Shown here: piece by piece, positions 1-6,727 of the stretch
How the letters are laid out: every line of letters starts with the position of its first letter
Numbering within the stretch: position 1 is the stretch's first letter
Origin: Haloferacaceae archaeon PL-Br10_E2g29
Lineage (GTDB): Archaea > Halobacteriota > Halobacteria > Halobacteriales > Haloferacaceae
Direction: 5' to 3'
Assembly (NCBI GenBank): GCA_001563965.1
Contig: LKMS01000010.1
Coordinates: forward strand, 1 to 17,614
DNA length: 17,614 nt
Position numbers and translations under genes: made by a program
Notes under the pieces: model-generated
Databases searched by the model: none
What the model was told of the DNA's origin: nothing
The model's input: the letters and a program-made list of their open reading frames with translations, nothing else

Positions 1-177
1 GAGGAGATGCGAGGCTTCGGCGTTCGACAGATTCTGATCGTCAGTCACGACGACGAACTCGTTGGTGCCGCAGACGACCTCATTACGGTCGAAAAGAATC
101 CGACGACGAACCGCTCGACGGTTTCGCGCGCCGACGACCCGGATCTCGCGCTGCTGGGTGAGGTCGCCGGCGACTGA
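1..177 (+). CDS. rad50: Rad50 ATPase, C-terminal end (partial)
   Basis: Only the last 58 codons are present, in frame 1 and ending at a TGA at 175-177. The residues GVRQILIVSHDDELVGAADD followed by LITVEKN match the C-terminal lobe of the Rad50/SMC-type ABC ATPase, where the H-loop serine-histidine (SH, residues 15-16 of the fragment) follows a hydrophobic strand and precedes an acidic helix. Rad50 works with Mre11 in DNA double-strand break processing and tethering. The Walker A motif, coiled coil and zinc hook would lie to the left, outside the window. The gene converges on the next gene with a gap of only 20 bp. The tail after the conserved strand is acidic, as is usual in haloarchaea. The identification rests on a short but characteristic segment. 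Confidence 0.82.
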   Translation, partial: EEMRGFGVRQILIVSHDDELVGAADDLITVEKNPTTNRSTVSRADDPDLALLGEVAGD

Positions 178-197
178 GCGGCGTCGACGTCGCGGAG

Positions 198-659
198 TCA
201 GTTGTCGTTCTCGTTCGTTCGTTTCCCCGTCTCGGTTGTCGTGCGGAGCTGTTCGACAGCCTGTGTCGCCAGAGGCGTCGCTTTGTAGCCTCGGCGACCG
301 GTCGCGTCGGCCTCGGCGAGCAGGCCGGCAGCGCGGAACTCGCCGGCCATGCCGTGGAGGTCGCTTTCGCACACCCCGTAGCTTTCGAGCAGTTCGACCA
401 CCGAAAGCGGGCCGCGGTCGACGAGTTCGATGATGAGTCCGAGCGCTCGCTCATCGGCAGTCGCGGTGAGTAGTCGGCGCACCGCGGGGTCGACCGCTGT
501 GGCGGCGGTCACGAGCGGCGAGTCTCCCTCGACGGGGGTCAGCCGGCTATTTTCGAGATACTGTGTCCGCCCCGACTGGGGATCGCGGACGAGGCTGGCG
601 TCGCTCGATCGCTTGAGCAGGAGGTAGTGGCTGCCGTCATCGTCGCGGACAGTCTGCAT
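198..659 (-). CDS. Conserved haloarchaeal winged-helix-like protein
   Basis: A 153-residue acidic soluble protein. The N-terminal ~45 residues (RDDDGSHYLLLKRSSDASLV, then RDP) look like a small beta-rich module. Residues ~60-135 look like a winged helix: a helical stretch (ERALGLIIELVDRGPLSVVE), a second helix with CESDLHGMAGEFRAAGLLAE, then a basic wing-like GRRGYKATPLA. This suggests a DNA-binding or protein-interaction role but no specific function. It begins 27 bp after the stop of the membrane-protein gene upstream, so the two probably share a transcript, and it converges on rad50. I recall an uncharacterised DUF family (DUF7346 type) beside rad50 in haloarchaea, but this is from memory. 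There is no signal peptide or membrane segment. Confidence 0.72.
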   Translation of the reverse strand: MQTVRDDDGSHYLLLKRSSDASLVRDPQSGRTQYLENSRLTPVEGDSPLVTAATAVDPAVRRLLTATADERALGLIIELVDRGPLSVVELLESYGVCESDLHGMAGEFRAAGLLAEADATGRRGYKATPLATQAVEQLRTTTETGKRTNENDN

Positions 660-686
660 TCACGAGTTCGTTTGTCAGCACGTACA

Positions 687-1118
687 TTAGCGGTTCCGGC
701 CTTCGGTGGCCGGCGCGTTCGGCGATGGTGTGGTCGTCGACTCGTCGGACTGGGTGTCGTCGGGTGGTTGGTGACTCTGGTCTTCGGTGGGTGTGGCTCG
801 CCGGTGTGACCGGGCGTGGTATCCCGCTCGGAGGAACGCGAGCACCCCCACGAGCGTGATGGCTCCACCGAGTTCGAGGTGTCCACGGAAGCCGACAACG
901 AGCATCCCGATACTGACGAGAATGATGCCGGCTTTGATCAGCACGATTGTCACAACGAACCGATTGAGGAGGTCGGGATCGACGTCGCTGAAATCCGGCT
1001 CGGCCGACGTCTCACTGGCAGCAAAATCGGGCGTTACGTCGCGACCGCGGGAGTCGGCGTCGCCCCGACGGTCGACGGGGTCGTCGTCATCGCCGTCGCG
1101 TTGCGGATCGGAGCCCAC
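687..1118 (-). CDS. Small conserved membrane protein with two TM helices
   Basis: A 143-residue protein starting at GTG. Residues ~1-50 are very acidic and disordered. Two hydrophobic segments follow at ~54-76 (FVVTIVLIKAGIILVSIGML, then VVGF) and ~80-97 (LELGGAITLVGVLAFLRAGY), and then a polar, Thr/Pro/Ser-rich tail of ~45 residues. This predicts a hairpin membrane protein with both ends on the same face. No enzymatic motif is visible. The GTG start is supported by an A/T-rich box about 25 bp upstream, suggesting leaderless transcription, and no better ATG precedes the first helix. The downstream winged-helix gene follows after 27 bp. It resembles uncharacterised haloarchaeal proteins near rad50/polB (DUF7322 type, from memory). 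Confidence 0.7.
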   Translation of the reverse strand: MGSDPQRDGDDDDPVDRRGDADSRGRDVTPDFAASETSAEPDFSDVDPDLLNRFVVTIVLIKAGIILVSIGMLVVGFRGHLELGGAITLVGVLAFLRAGYHARSHRRATPTEDQSHQPPDDTQSDESTTTPSPNAPATEGRNR

Positions 1119-1139
1119 GGCGATACTGGGGCCGCCGCG

Positions 1140-1148
1140 TGCAAAAGA
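1140..1148 (-). promoter_or_regulatory. Possible TATA box for the two-TM protein gene
   Basis: On the minus strand the box reads TTCTTTTGC, centred about 26 nt upstream of the GTG at 1118. That is the spacing expected for a leaderless haloarchaeal transcript. It is the only A/T-rich stretch in this GC-rich gap, but it is a weak match to a TATA consensus. Confidence 0.35.
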
Positions 1149-1229
1149 ATGTCGTGTCCTGTTGTTTCGTCCTCGATCGTCTTCCAGCAGTTTGTACGCG
1201 TCGCGTGTGTTCGGCGTTGAGTCGCCCGC

Positions 1230-1397
1230 TCAGGCGAACTCGCGCAACCGCACGGTTTCGGTTGTTTCGACCCACGCAAGCGGGTTCTCTGCGTCATAAA
1301 ACACCACGCCGCCATCGACTTCGTAGGATTCGACGGTTGCGACCCCATCGGGCTCAGCCGTTTCCATCTCGTTCTCGTTATCTGCGTGCGGTGTCAT
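1230..1397 (-). CDS. Very small conserved haloarchaeal protein (55 aa)
   Basis: The protein starts MTPHADNENEMETAEPDGVA and ends ENPLAWVETTETVRLREFA. The open frame extends upstream to 1529, but the added residues are basic and haloarchaeally atypical. The ATG at 1397 is supported by a TATA-like box (minus-strand TATTTAC, 1424-1430) about 30 bp upstream, fitting leaderless transcription. The C-terminal half (VESYEVDGGVVFYDAENPLA followed by W) looks like a compact beta fold. I recall short haloarchaeal proteins of this type annotated as a DUF (DUF7331 type, unverified). There are no cysteines, membrane segments or catalytic motifs. It is divergent from polB, with the two starts 141 bp apart. 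Function unknown. Confidence 0.7.
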   Translation of the reverse strand: MTPHADNENEMETAEPDGVATVESYEVDGGVVFYDAENPLAWVETTETVRLREFA

Positions 1398-1423
1398 CTT
1401 GAAGTTTGGTAGTGTATGACATG

Positions 1424-1430
1424 GTAAATA
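1424..1430 (-). promoter_or_regulatory. TATA box for the 55-residue protein gene
   Basis: The minus strand reads TATTTAC, centred about 30 bp from the ATG at 1397. Its position supports the short start and a transcript with little or no leader. Confidence 0.55.
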
Positions 1431-1435
1431 CCTTG

Positions 1436-1479
1436 TTGTCGGACTGATCGTTGCCACCGTGCGCGGTATCTTCCGACAA
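1436..1479. repeat. Nested inverted repeats between divergent promoters
   Basis: The outer arms TTGTCGGA (1436-1443) and TCCGACAA (1472-1479) are perfect 8-bp complements. Between them lie ACCG (1456-1459) and CGGT (1464-1467). A separate inverted repeat, ACCCGG (1486-1491) and CCGGGT (1503-1508), touches the polB TATA box. Their placement between two divergent promoters suggests regulator binding, which is inference only. Confidence 0.4.
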
Positions 1480-1508
1480 GCGTCCACCCGGGCGGCTGAA
1501 AGCCGGGT

Positions 1509-1516
1509 CTTTTTAT
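1509..1516 (+). promoter_or_regulatory. polB TATA box
   Basis: A CTTTTTATT run lies about 26 bp upstream of the polB ATG at 1539, the distance expected for a leaderless haloarchaeal transcript. No Shine-Dalgarno sequence is seen before the ATG, which fits. Confidence 0.6.
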
Positions 1517-1538
1517 TCAAACAACGCAAGCAATCGCT

Positions 1539-4500
1539 ATGACACAGTCGGATCTTTCATCTTTTGGCCAGTCGGAATCCGGTGACGACCGGTCGTCAGC
1601 CGACACGGCCAGCGACGCCGCGGACGCCGCGGCGCTCGTTGCGGGCAACGGCGGTGGTCGTATTAGCGAGGTCGTCGACGTCGACGCCGCCAAGTTCCCC
1701 GAGTCGACGGGGATGGTCGAACTCATGGTCACCCAAATCGACTACACCGTCGAGGGAAGCGGCCGTGAAGAACACCCCGTTATTCACATCTTTGGTCGGC
1801 GCGCCGACGGCACGGCCGAACACGTTCGCGTGCTCGGCTTCGAGCCGTATTTTTACGTTCCGACCGCGTCGCTCTCGGGCGACCCCGTTGAGGAACACGA
1901 CGTCATTATCGACAGCCGCGAAACTGACCACGAGGGCAACGCGTTCGAGAGCATTCGGGGCGAACAACTCACCAAACTCATCGGTCGAACGCCCCGCGAT
2001 GTCGGCCAGATTCGCGACGAGTTCGACCACTACGAGGCCGATATTCTCTTTCCGAACCGGTTTCTGATCGACAAGGGAATCAACGGCGGCGTTCGGGTGT
2101 CCGAGCGCCGACTTGAAACCGATTCGCTCCAAGTGCCGCACACCGAGGTCGTCGCCGCTGACGTCGAAAGCGACCTCCGGGTCAACATCTTCGATATCGA
2201 GGTCAACGACCGCAACGGCTTTCCCGAAGACGGCGAGGAGCCGATTATCTGTCTGACGAGCTATGATTCGTTCGACGACCAGTACATCGCGTGGATCTGG
2301 GAGCCAGATGTCGGCGACGGCGAGATTCCAACCGATCTCTCAGACTACGAGCCGTATCGCGACGACATTGCCGTGGAGATCCGTCGCTACGAGACGGAGT
2401 CGGCGATGTTGGACGGCTTCATCTCCTATCTCGAACGGACCGATCCCGACATTCTGACCGGGTGGAATTTCGAGGATTTCGACGCGCCGTACTTTCTTGA
2501 CCGGCTCGAAGTCGTCGGACAACGGTCGGGTGTCGACGAGAATCTCTCGATCGACCGGCTCTCACGGGTCGACGAGGTCTGGCGTTCCGGCTGGGGCGGG
2601 CCGAACATCAAGGGCCGTGTCGTCTTCGATCTGCTCTACGGCTACAAACGAACCCAGTTCACCGAACTCGACTCCTACCGACTCGATGCGGTCGGCGAAA
2701 CCGAACTCGGCGTCGGCAAAGAACGCTACGCCGGCGACATCGGCGACCTCTGGGAAAACGACCCGACGCGACTGCTCGAATACAACCTGCGGGACGTCGA
2801 ACTCTGTGTCGAAATCGACCGCAAACAGGGACTGATCGCCTTCTGGGACGAGGTGCGCAAGTTCGTCGGCTGTAAACTCGAAGACGCGCCGACACCCGGC
2901 GACGCGGTCGATCAGTACGTGCTTCACAAGGCCTACGGCAAGTTCGCCCTCCCGACCAAGGGCAAACAGGAGTCCGAGGAGTTCGAGGGCGGGGCCGTGT
3001 TCGACCCGATTACGGGCGTCAAAGAGAACGTCACCGTTCTCGACCTCAAAAGTCTGTATCCGATGTGTATGGTGACGATCAACGCTGGGCCCGAAACCAA
3101 GGTCGACGACGACTTCGCGGGTGAAACCTACCGCGCACCGAACGGAACGCGGTTCCGCAAAGAGCCCGACGGCATCATGCGCGAGATGGTCGACGAACTG
3201 TTGACTGAGCGAGAAGAAAAGAAAAAACTCCGTAACGAATACAACCCAGACACCGCTGAGTACGCCATTTACGACACCCAACAAGCAGCTGTCAAGGTTA
3301 TTATGAATTCACTTTACGGCGTGACGGGTTGGGATCGATTCCGGCTCTATGACAAAGAGGGTGCAGCAGCCGTAACCGCGACGGGTCGAAAAGTAATCGA
3401 TTTCACGGCGACGGCCGCCAACGAACTCGACTACGAGATTGCATACGGAGACAGCGTCACCGGAGATCGGCCAGTTGTGACGCGCGATCCGGATGGAATC
3501 GTCCGAATCCGTCCGATTGCAGACCTGTTCGAGCATGCTGGAACGGAGACGAGCGAGGAGGTACTGATCACTGCTGACGGCGGCTCGGTCGCCTCGGTAT
3601 CGCCCCGAAAGGAGCGCCGACGCGTCGACGGTTGGGAGGCATTGTCGCTGTCGGCCGATGGCGATCCCGAATGGCAGCCGATCCAGCAGGCGATCCGCCA
3701 CGAGACCGACAAACCAGTCGTCACACTCCAACACAAGTTCGGCGAGTCGACAACGACACGGGATCACTCGTATGTCGTCGACGATGCGGGCGAGTTCGTT
3801 GAGGCCACACCCGAAGACGTCGACGAACCGCTTCGTATTCCGGGCATTCCCGACGTTGAGACCGTCGAAACAGTTGATGTCTACGAGGTGCTGAACGGCT
3901 ACAGTCGAGAGTACCAGGACGGCCGGAGTGTCGGCAGCGAGCAGGCAGCGACAAAAACGAAACAAGTCCATGCGAACGACGAGTGGGTCTGGTTCGGCCA
4001 CGAACACCACAACGCGCTCGACAAGACAGTCACGGTCAAGCGGCACATCGATCTCGACTCGGCGGATGGCGAAGCACTGCTCCGTCTGCTGGCAGCGTAC
4101 ATAACGGAGGGAAGCGCGTCGACGGTCGAAACCACAAACTCACGGTTCGGTGCGAGCCTTTCCGAGTCCCGCGAGGAGTGGCTTGTCGGCCTCCAGTCGG
4201 ACTACTATCGGCTGTTCGCCAATACGACGGCGAGTGTTATCGCGTCGGACAGCGACGGAGATCGAACGGTCGAGTACGAAACCGCCGAAGGTATGCGGTC
4301 TGCCACCTATGACGACACGACGTACAAACTCCAGATGATGAACGAGTTGGCTGCGGTGTTCTTCCGAGAGTTCGCCGGCCAGACCTCGCGCGGCAAGCGG
4401 ATTCCGGGATTCGTGTTCCATCTCCCCGAAAAAGCCCAAGAGCTGTTCGTGGATGTACTCATCGAGGGAGATGGATCTCGTGAGTTCCCGCGGTACTCGA

Positions 4501-5606
4501 CCGAGTACGCCGAGCGAAACTTCGATTTCGAGACGACGAGTCGGGAACTCGCTGCTGGCCTCTCGATGCTGTTGACCCAGCGCGGACAGAAACACTCGCT
4601 CAAATACCGTGATTCGAAAGACAGCTACACGATCCGGACCTGTGACTTCTATCGCAGTGGCCAAGAGCCGGTTCTCACAGAGGGCGACCACGACGGCTAC
4701 GTCTACGATCTCAGCGTTGCCGAAAACGAAAACTTCGTTGACGGCGTGGGTGGCGTCGTTCTCCACAACACCGACTCCGTCATGCTCGAACTCGGAACGG
4801 ACGTCACTAAAGCCGATGCTATTGAGCAGTCCTTCGACATCGAGGAGTACATCAACCACAGCTATGACACGTTCGCGCGCGAGACACTCAACGCGGAGGA
4901 ACACCGGTTTCAGATCGAGTTCGAAAAGCTCTACCGGCGCTTCTTCCAGGCGGGTCGGAAAAAGCGGTATGCGGGCCACATCATCTGGAAAGAGGGCAAG
5001 GACGTCGACGACATCGACATCACCGGCTTCGAGTACAAACGCTCGGACATTGCGCCGATCACCAAACAAGTACAAAAAGACGTCATCGAGATGATCGTGA
5101 CCGGCGACGATATCGACGAGGATATCGAGGCGGTCAGAACGTATCTCACGACCGTCATCGAGGAGTTTCTGAATGACGAACGCAGCGTTGAGGAAATCGG
5201 GATTCCCGGCGGCATTGGCAAGCGACTTGATGCGTATGAGACGGCCACCGCGCAGGTTCGTGGCGCGCAGTACGCCAACCTGTTGTTGGGCACCAACTTC
5301 GACCGTGGGTCGAAACCGAAACGACTCTACCTCGAGAAGGTTCATCCCGCGTTTTTCCGCCGAATGGAAAACGAGGAGGGCTTCGACCCCCAGCGCGATC
5401 CGTTGTACGGCGAATTCAAACGAAATCCCGACGTTGTCTGTTTCGAGTACGCCGACCAACTGCCCGAGGAGTTCGAGGTCGACCTCGAGAAAATGCTCGA
5501 AAAAACACTGAAGGGGCCGATTTCACGGGTTATCGAGGCGCTCGGTATGTCATGGGAGGAGATCAAAACCGGGCAGACACAGACCGGACTCGGGCAGTAC
5601 TGGTAG
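1539..5606 (+). CDS. polB: Family B DNA polymerase (PolB) with in-frame intein
   Basis: The 1355-residue precursor gives a 916-residue polymerase once residues 639-1077 (the intein) splice out. 3'-5' exonuclease motifs: Exo I FDIE (D219, E221), Exo II NFEDFD (N310, D315), Exo III YNLRD (Y415, D419). Polymerase motifs: A DLKSLYP (502-508), B KVIMNSLYG (586-594), and C YGD/TDS, split between D638 and T1078. All key acidic residues are present, so replicative synthesis and proofreading are expected. The first ~55 residues are an acidic, Ala-rich extension. The last eight residues, QTGLGQYW (1348-1355), fit the PCNA-binding (PIP) pattern Q-x-x-h-x-x-a-a, implying coupling to the sliding clamp. 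The start follows a TATA box at leaderless distance. The gene stands alone between a divergent small gene and sufC. Confidence 0.96.
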   Translation: MTQSDLSSFGQSESGDDRSSADTASDAADAAALVAGNGGGRISEVVDVDAAKFPESTGMVELMVTQIDYTVEGSGREEHPVIHIFGRRADGTAEHVRVLGFEPYFYVPTASLSGDPVEEHDVIIDSRETDHEGNAFESIRGEQLTKLIGRTPRDVGQIRDEFDHYEADILFPNRFLIDKGINGGVRVSERRLETDSLQVPHTEVVAADVESDLRVNIFDIEVNDRNGFPEDGEEPIICLTSYDSFDDQYIAWIWEPDVGDGEIPTDLSDYEPYRDDIAVEIRRYETESAMLDGFISYLERTDPDILTGWNFEDFDAPYFLDRLEVVGQRSGVDENLSIDRLSRVDEVWRSGWGGPNIKGRVVFDLLYGYKRTQFTELDSYRLDAVGETELGVGKERYAGDIGDLWENDPTRLLEYNLRDVELCVEIDRKQGLIAFWDEVRKFVGCKLEDAPTPGDAVDQYVLHKAYGKFALPTKGKQESEEFEGGAVFDPITGVKENVTVLDLKSLYPMCMVTINAGPETKVDDDFAGETYRAPNGTRFRKEPDGIMREMVDELLTEREEKKKLRNEYNPDTAEYAIYDTQQAAVKVIMNSLYGVTGWDRFRLYDKEGAAAVTATGRKVIDFTATAANELDYEIAYGDSVTGDRPVVTRDPDGIVRIRPIADLFEHAGTETSEEVLITADGGSVASVSPRKERRRVDGWEALSLSADGDPEWQPIQQAIRHETDKPVVTLQHKFGESTTTRDHSYVVDDAGEFVEATPEDVDEPLRIPGIPDVETVETVDVYEVLNGYSREYQDGRSVGSEQAATKTKQVHANDEWVWFGHEHHNALDKTVTVKRHIDLDSADGEALLRLLAAYITEGSASTVETTNSRFGASLSESREEWLVGLQSDYYRLFANTTASVIASDSDGDRTVEYETAEGMRSATYDDTTYKLQMMNELAAVFFREFAGQTSRGKRIPGFVFHLPEKAQELFVDVLIEGDGSREFPRYSTEYAERNFDFETTSRELAAGLSMLLTQRGQKHSLKYRDSKDSYTIRTCDFYRSGQEPVLTEGDHDGYVYDLSVAENENFVDGVGGVVLHNTDSVMLELGTDVTKADAIEQSFDIEEYINHSYDTFARETLNAEEHRFQIEFEKLYRRFFQAGRKKRYAGHIIWKEGKDVDDIDITGFEYKRSDIAPITKQVQKDVIEMIVTGDDIDEDIEAVRTYLTTVIEEFLNDERSVEEIGIPGGIGKRLDAYETATAQVRGAQYANLLLGTNFDRGSKPKRLYLEKVHPAFFRRMENEEGFDPQRDPLYGEFKRNPDVVCFEYADQLPEEFEVDLEKMLEKTLKGPISRVIEALGMSWEEIKTGQTQTGLGQYW
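3453..4769 (+). mobile_element. PolB intein with LAGLIDADG homing endonuclease
   Basis: A 439-residue intein lies between YGD (636-638) and TDS (1078-1080) of the polymerase catalytic motif C, an established intein site in archaeal family B polymerases. Splicing residues are intact: Ser639 at the N-terminus (SVTGDRPVV), a block B TRDH (T740-H743), the C-terminal VVLHN (H1076, N1077), and Thr1078 as the +1 nucleophile. Block F reads VYDLSVAENENFV. Two LAGLIDADG-type helices are visible: LLRLLAAYITEG (847-858, acidic residue E857) and LFVDVLIEGDG (969-979, D978). It is therefore probably splicing-competent with a plausibly active endonuclease. The boundaries come from motif C continuity and standard intein termini. 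The polymerase cannot work unless it splices out, since motif C is broken. Confidence 0.95.
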
Positions 5607-5646
5607 CGAACCTTCCAACGCGTCAGCCCAGTCCTTTCCGATTCTG

Positions 5647-5660
5647 AAACTTTTCTTTCC
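5647..5660 (+). terminator. Possible T-rich terminator after polB
   Basis: A pyrimidine run, AACTTTTCTTTCCG, lies about 45 bp after the polB stop. Archaeal termination often uses T-rich tracts without a hairpin. The run is interrupted by C, so the call is weak. Confidence 0.3.
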
Positions 5661-5691
5661 GTAGACGTAGATTTGTGGGGGTGAATGCGTA

Positions 5692-5700
5692 ACCATTATG
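5692..5700 (+). promoter_or_regulatory. Possible promoter element of sufC
   Basis: An ACCATTATG box lies about 48 bp before the sufC ATG. A second A/T-rich stretch, CATATACG, lies at about 5719-5726. Either could be the TATA element; the first would give a leader of roughly 20 nt. The sequence alone does not decide between them. Confidence 0.3.
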
Positions 5701-5743
5701 GGCGCAACCCCCTACTCATCATATACGAGGCAACGAACCACCA

Positions 5744-6658
5744 ATGGCAACACTTGAAATCAAAAACCTACACGCAGCAGTTGCAGAGGACGAGGGCGAA
5801 ACCATTCTCCGCGGCGTCGACCTCACGGTCAACTCCGGCGAGATCCACGCGCTGATGGGCCCCAACGGGTCGGGCAAATCGACGACCGCAAAGATCATCG
5901 CTGGCCATCCGGCCTACGAGGTGACCGACGGCGAGATTCTCCTCCATCTCGACGAGGAGGATGTCGCCGACATCGACGAGGATCTCGACGAGGAGGATCT
6001 CACCTGGAACCTGCTCGATCTGGAGCCGAACGAGCGCGCCGCACTCGGTATCTTCCTCGGCTTCCAGTACCCCGCCGAAATCGAAGGCGTCACGATGACC
6101 AGCTTCCTTCGGCAGGCGCTCAACGCCAAGGCCGAAGAACGCGAGGAACTGTTCGAAGACGAGGACGAAGCCGACGCTGACGAAGACGACGCCGGCTACG
6201 ACACCTCACCGATGGAGGGCCCCGCCGACGACGGCGCGGTCAGCGTCGCCGAGTTCCAGCAAATTCTTTCGGAGAAGATGGAGCTGCTCGACATGGACGA
6301 GAAGTTCATGCACCGCTATCTCAACGCCGGCTTCTCCGGTGGCGAAAAGAAACAGAACGAGGTCTTGCAGGCCGCACTTCTCGAACCCGCGATCGCCGTA
6401 CTCGACGAGATCGACTCCGGGCTCGACATCGACCGCCTCCAGGACGTCTCGAAAGGGATCAACGCGCTGCGCGACGAGCAGGGCACCGGCATCCTCCAGA
6501 TCACCCACTACCAGCGGATCCTCGACTACGTCGAACCCGACCACGTCCACGTCATGCTCGATGGCCGTGTCGTCAAAAGCGGCGACGCGTCGCTGGCCGC
6601 CGAGCTCGAAGACAAGGGCTACGACTGGATCCGCGAGGAAGTCTTCGAAGCCGCGTAA
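5744..6658 (+). CDS. sufC: SufC, ATPase of the SUF Fe-S assembly complex
   Basis: A 304-residue soluble ABC ATPase that powers the SufBCD scaffold for Fe-S cluster assembly in the cytoplasm. Visible motifs: Walker A GPNGSGKST (39-47), Q-loop FQYP (Q108), signature FSGGE (197-201) in the SufC-typical context FSGGEKKQNE, Walker B IAVLDEIDSG (D221, E222) and H-loop TH (H255). The usual length is ~250 residues. Here the extra length is two acidic stretches, one around residues 68-85 and a longer one around 138-165 (ELFEDEDEADADEDDAGYD). The core motifs are complete, so activity is expected. It lies upstream of sufB and sufD on the same strand; the 69-bp gap to sufB may carry its own promoter. Confidence 0.95.
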   Translation: MATLEIKNLHAAVAEDEGETILRGVDLTVNSGEIHALMGPNGSGKSTTAKIIAGHPAYEVTDGEILLHLDEEDVADIDEDLDEEDLTWNLLDLEPNERAALGIFLGFQYPAEIEGVTMTSFLRQALNAKAEEREELFEDEDEADADEDDAGYDTSPMEGPADDGAVSVAEFQQILSEKMELLDMDEKFMHRYLNAGFSGGEKKQNEVLQAALLEPAIAVLDEIDSGLDIDRLQDVSKGINALRDEQGTGILQITHYQRILDYVEPDHVHVMLDGRVVKSGDASLAAELEDKGYDWIREEVFEAA

Positions 6659-6697
6659 TTGGCGTCGATTACGTAACCACTAACGGTAACGCACAGC

Positions 6698-6705
6698 ACT
6701 ATAAC
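6698..6705 (+). promoter_or_regulatory. Possible TATA box for sufB
   Basis: ACTATAAC lies about 27 bp before the sufB ATG at 6728, with no Shine-Dalgarno sequence in between. This fits a separate leaderless sufBD transcript in addition to read-through from sufC. Confidence 0.42.
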
Positions 6706-6727
6706 TAACCAACCGCAATCACAACCC

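Noticed and set aside
4140..5459. A long 439-codon open frame on the minus strand, opposite polB
   Set aside because: It mirrors the polB codon pattern (antisense of GAC/GAG-rich codons gives Val/Leu/Phe-rich protein). It crosses the intein end with no motif or start signal, so it is a shadow of the real gene.
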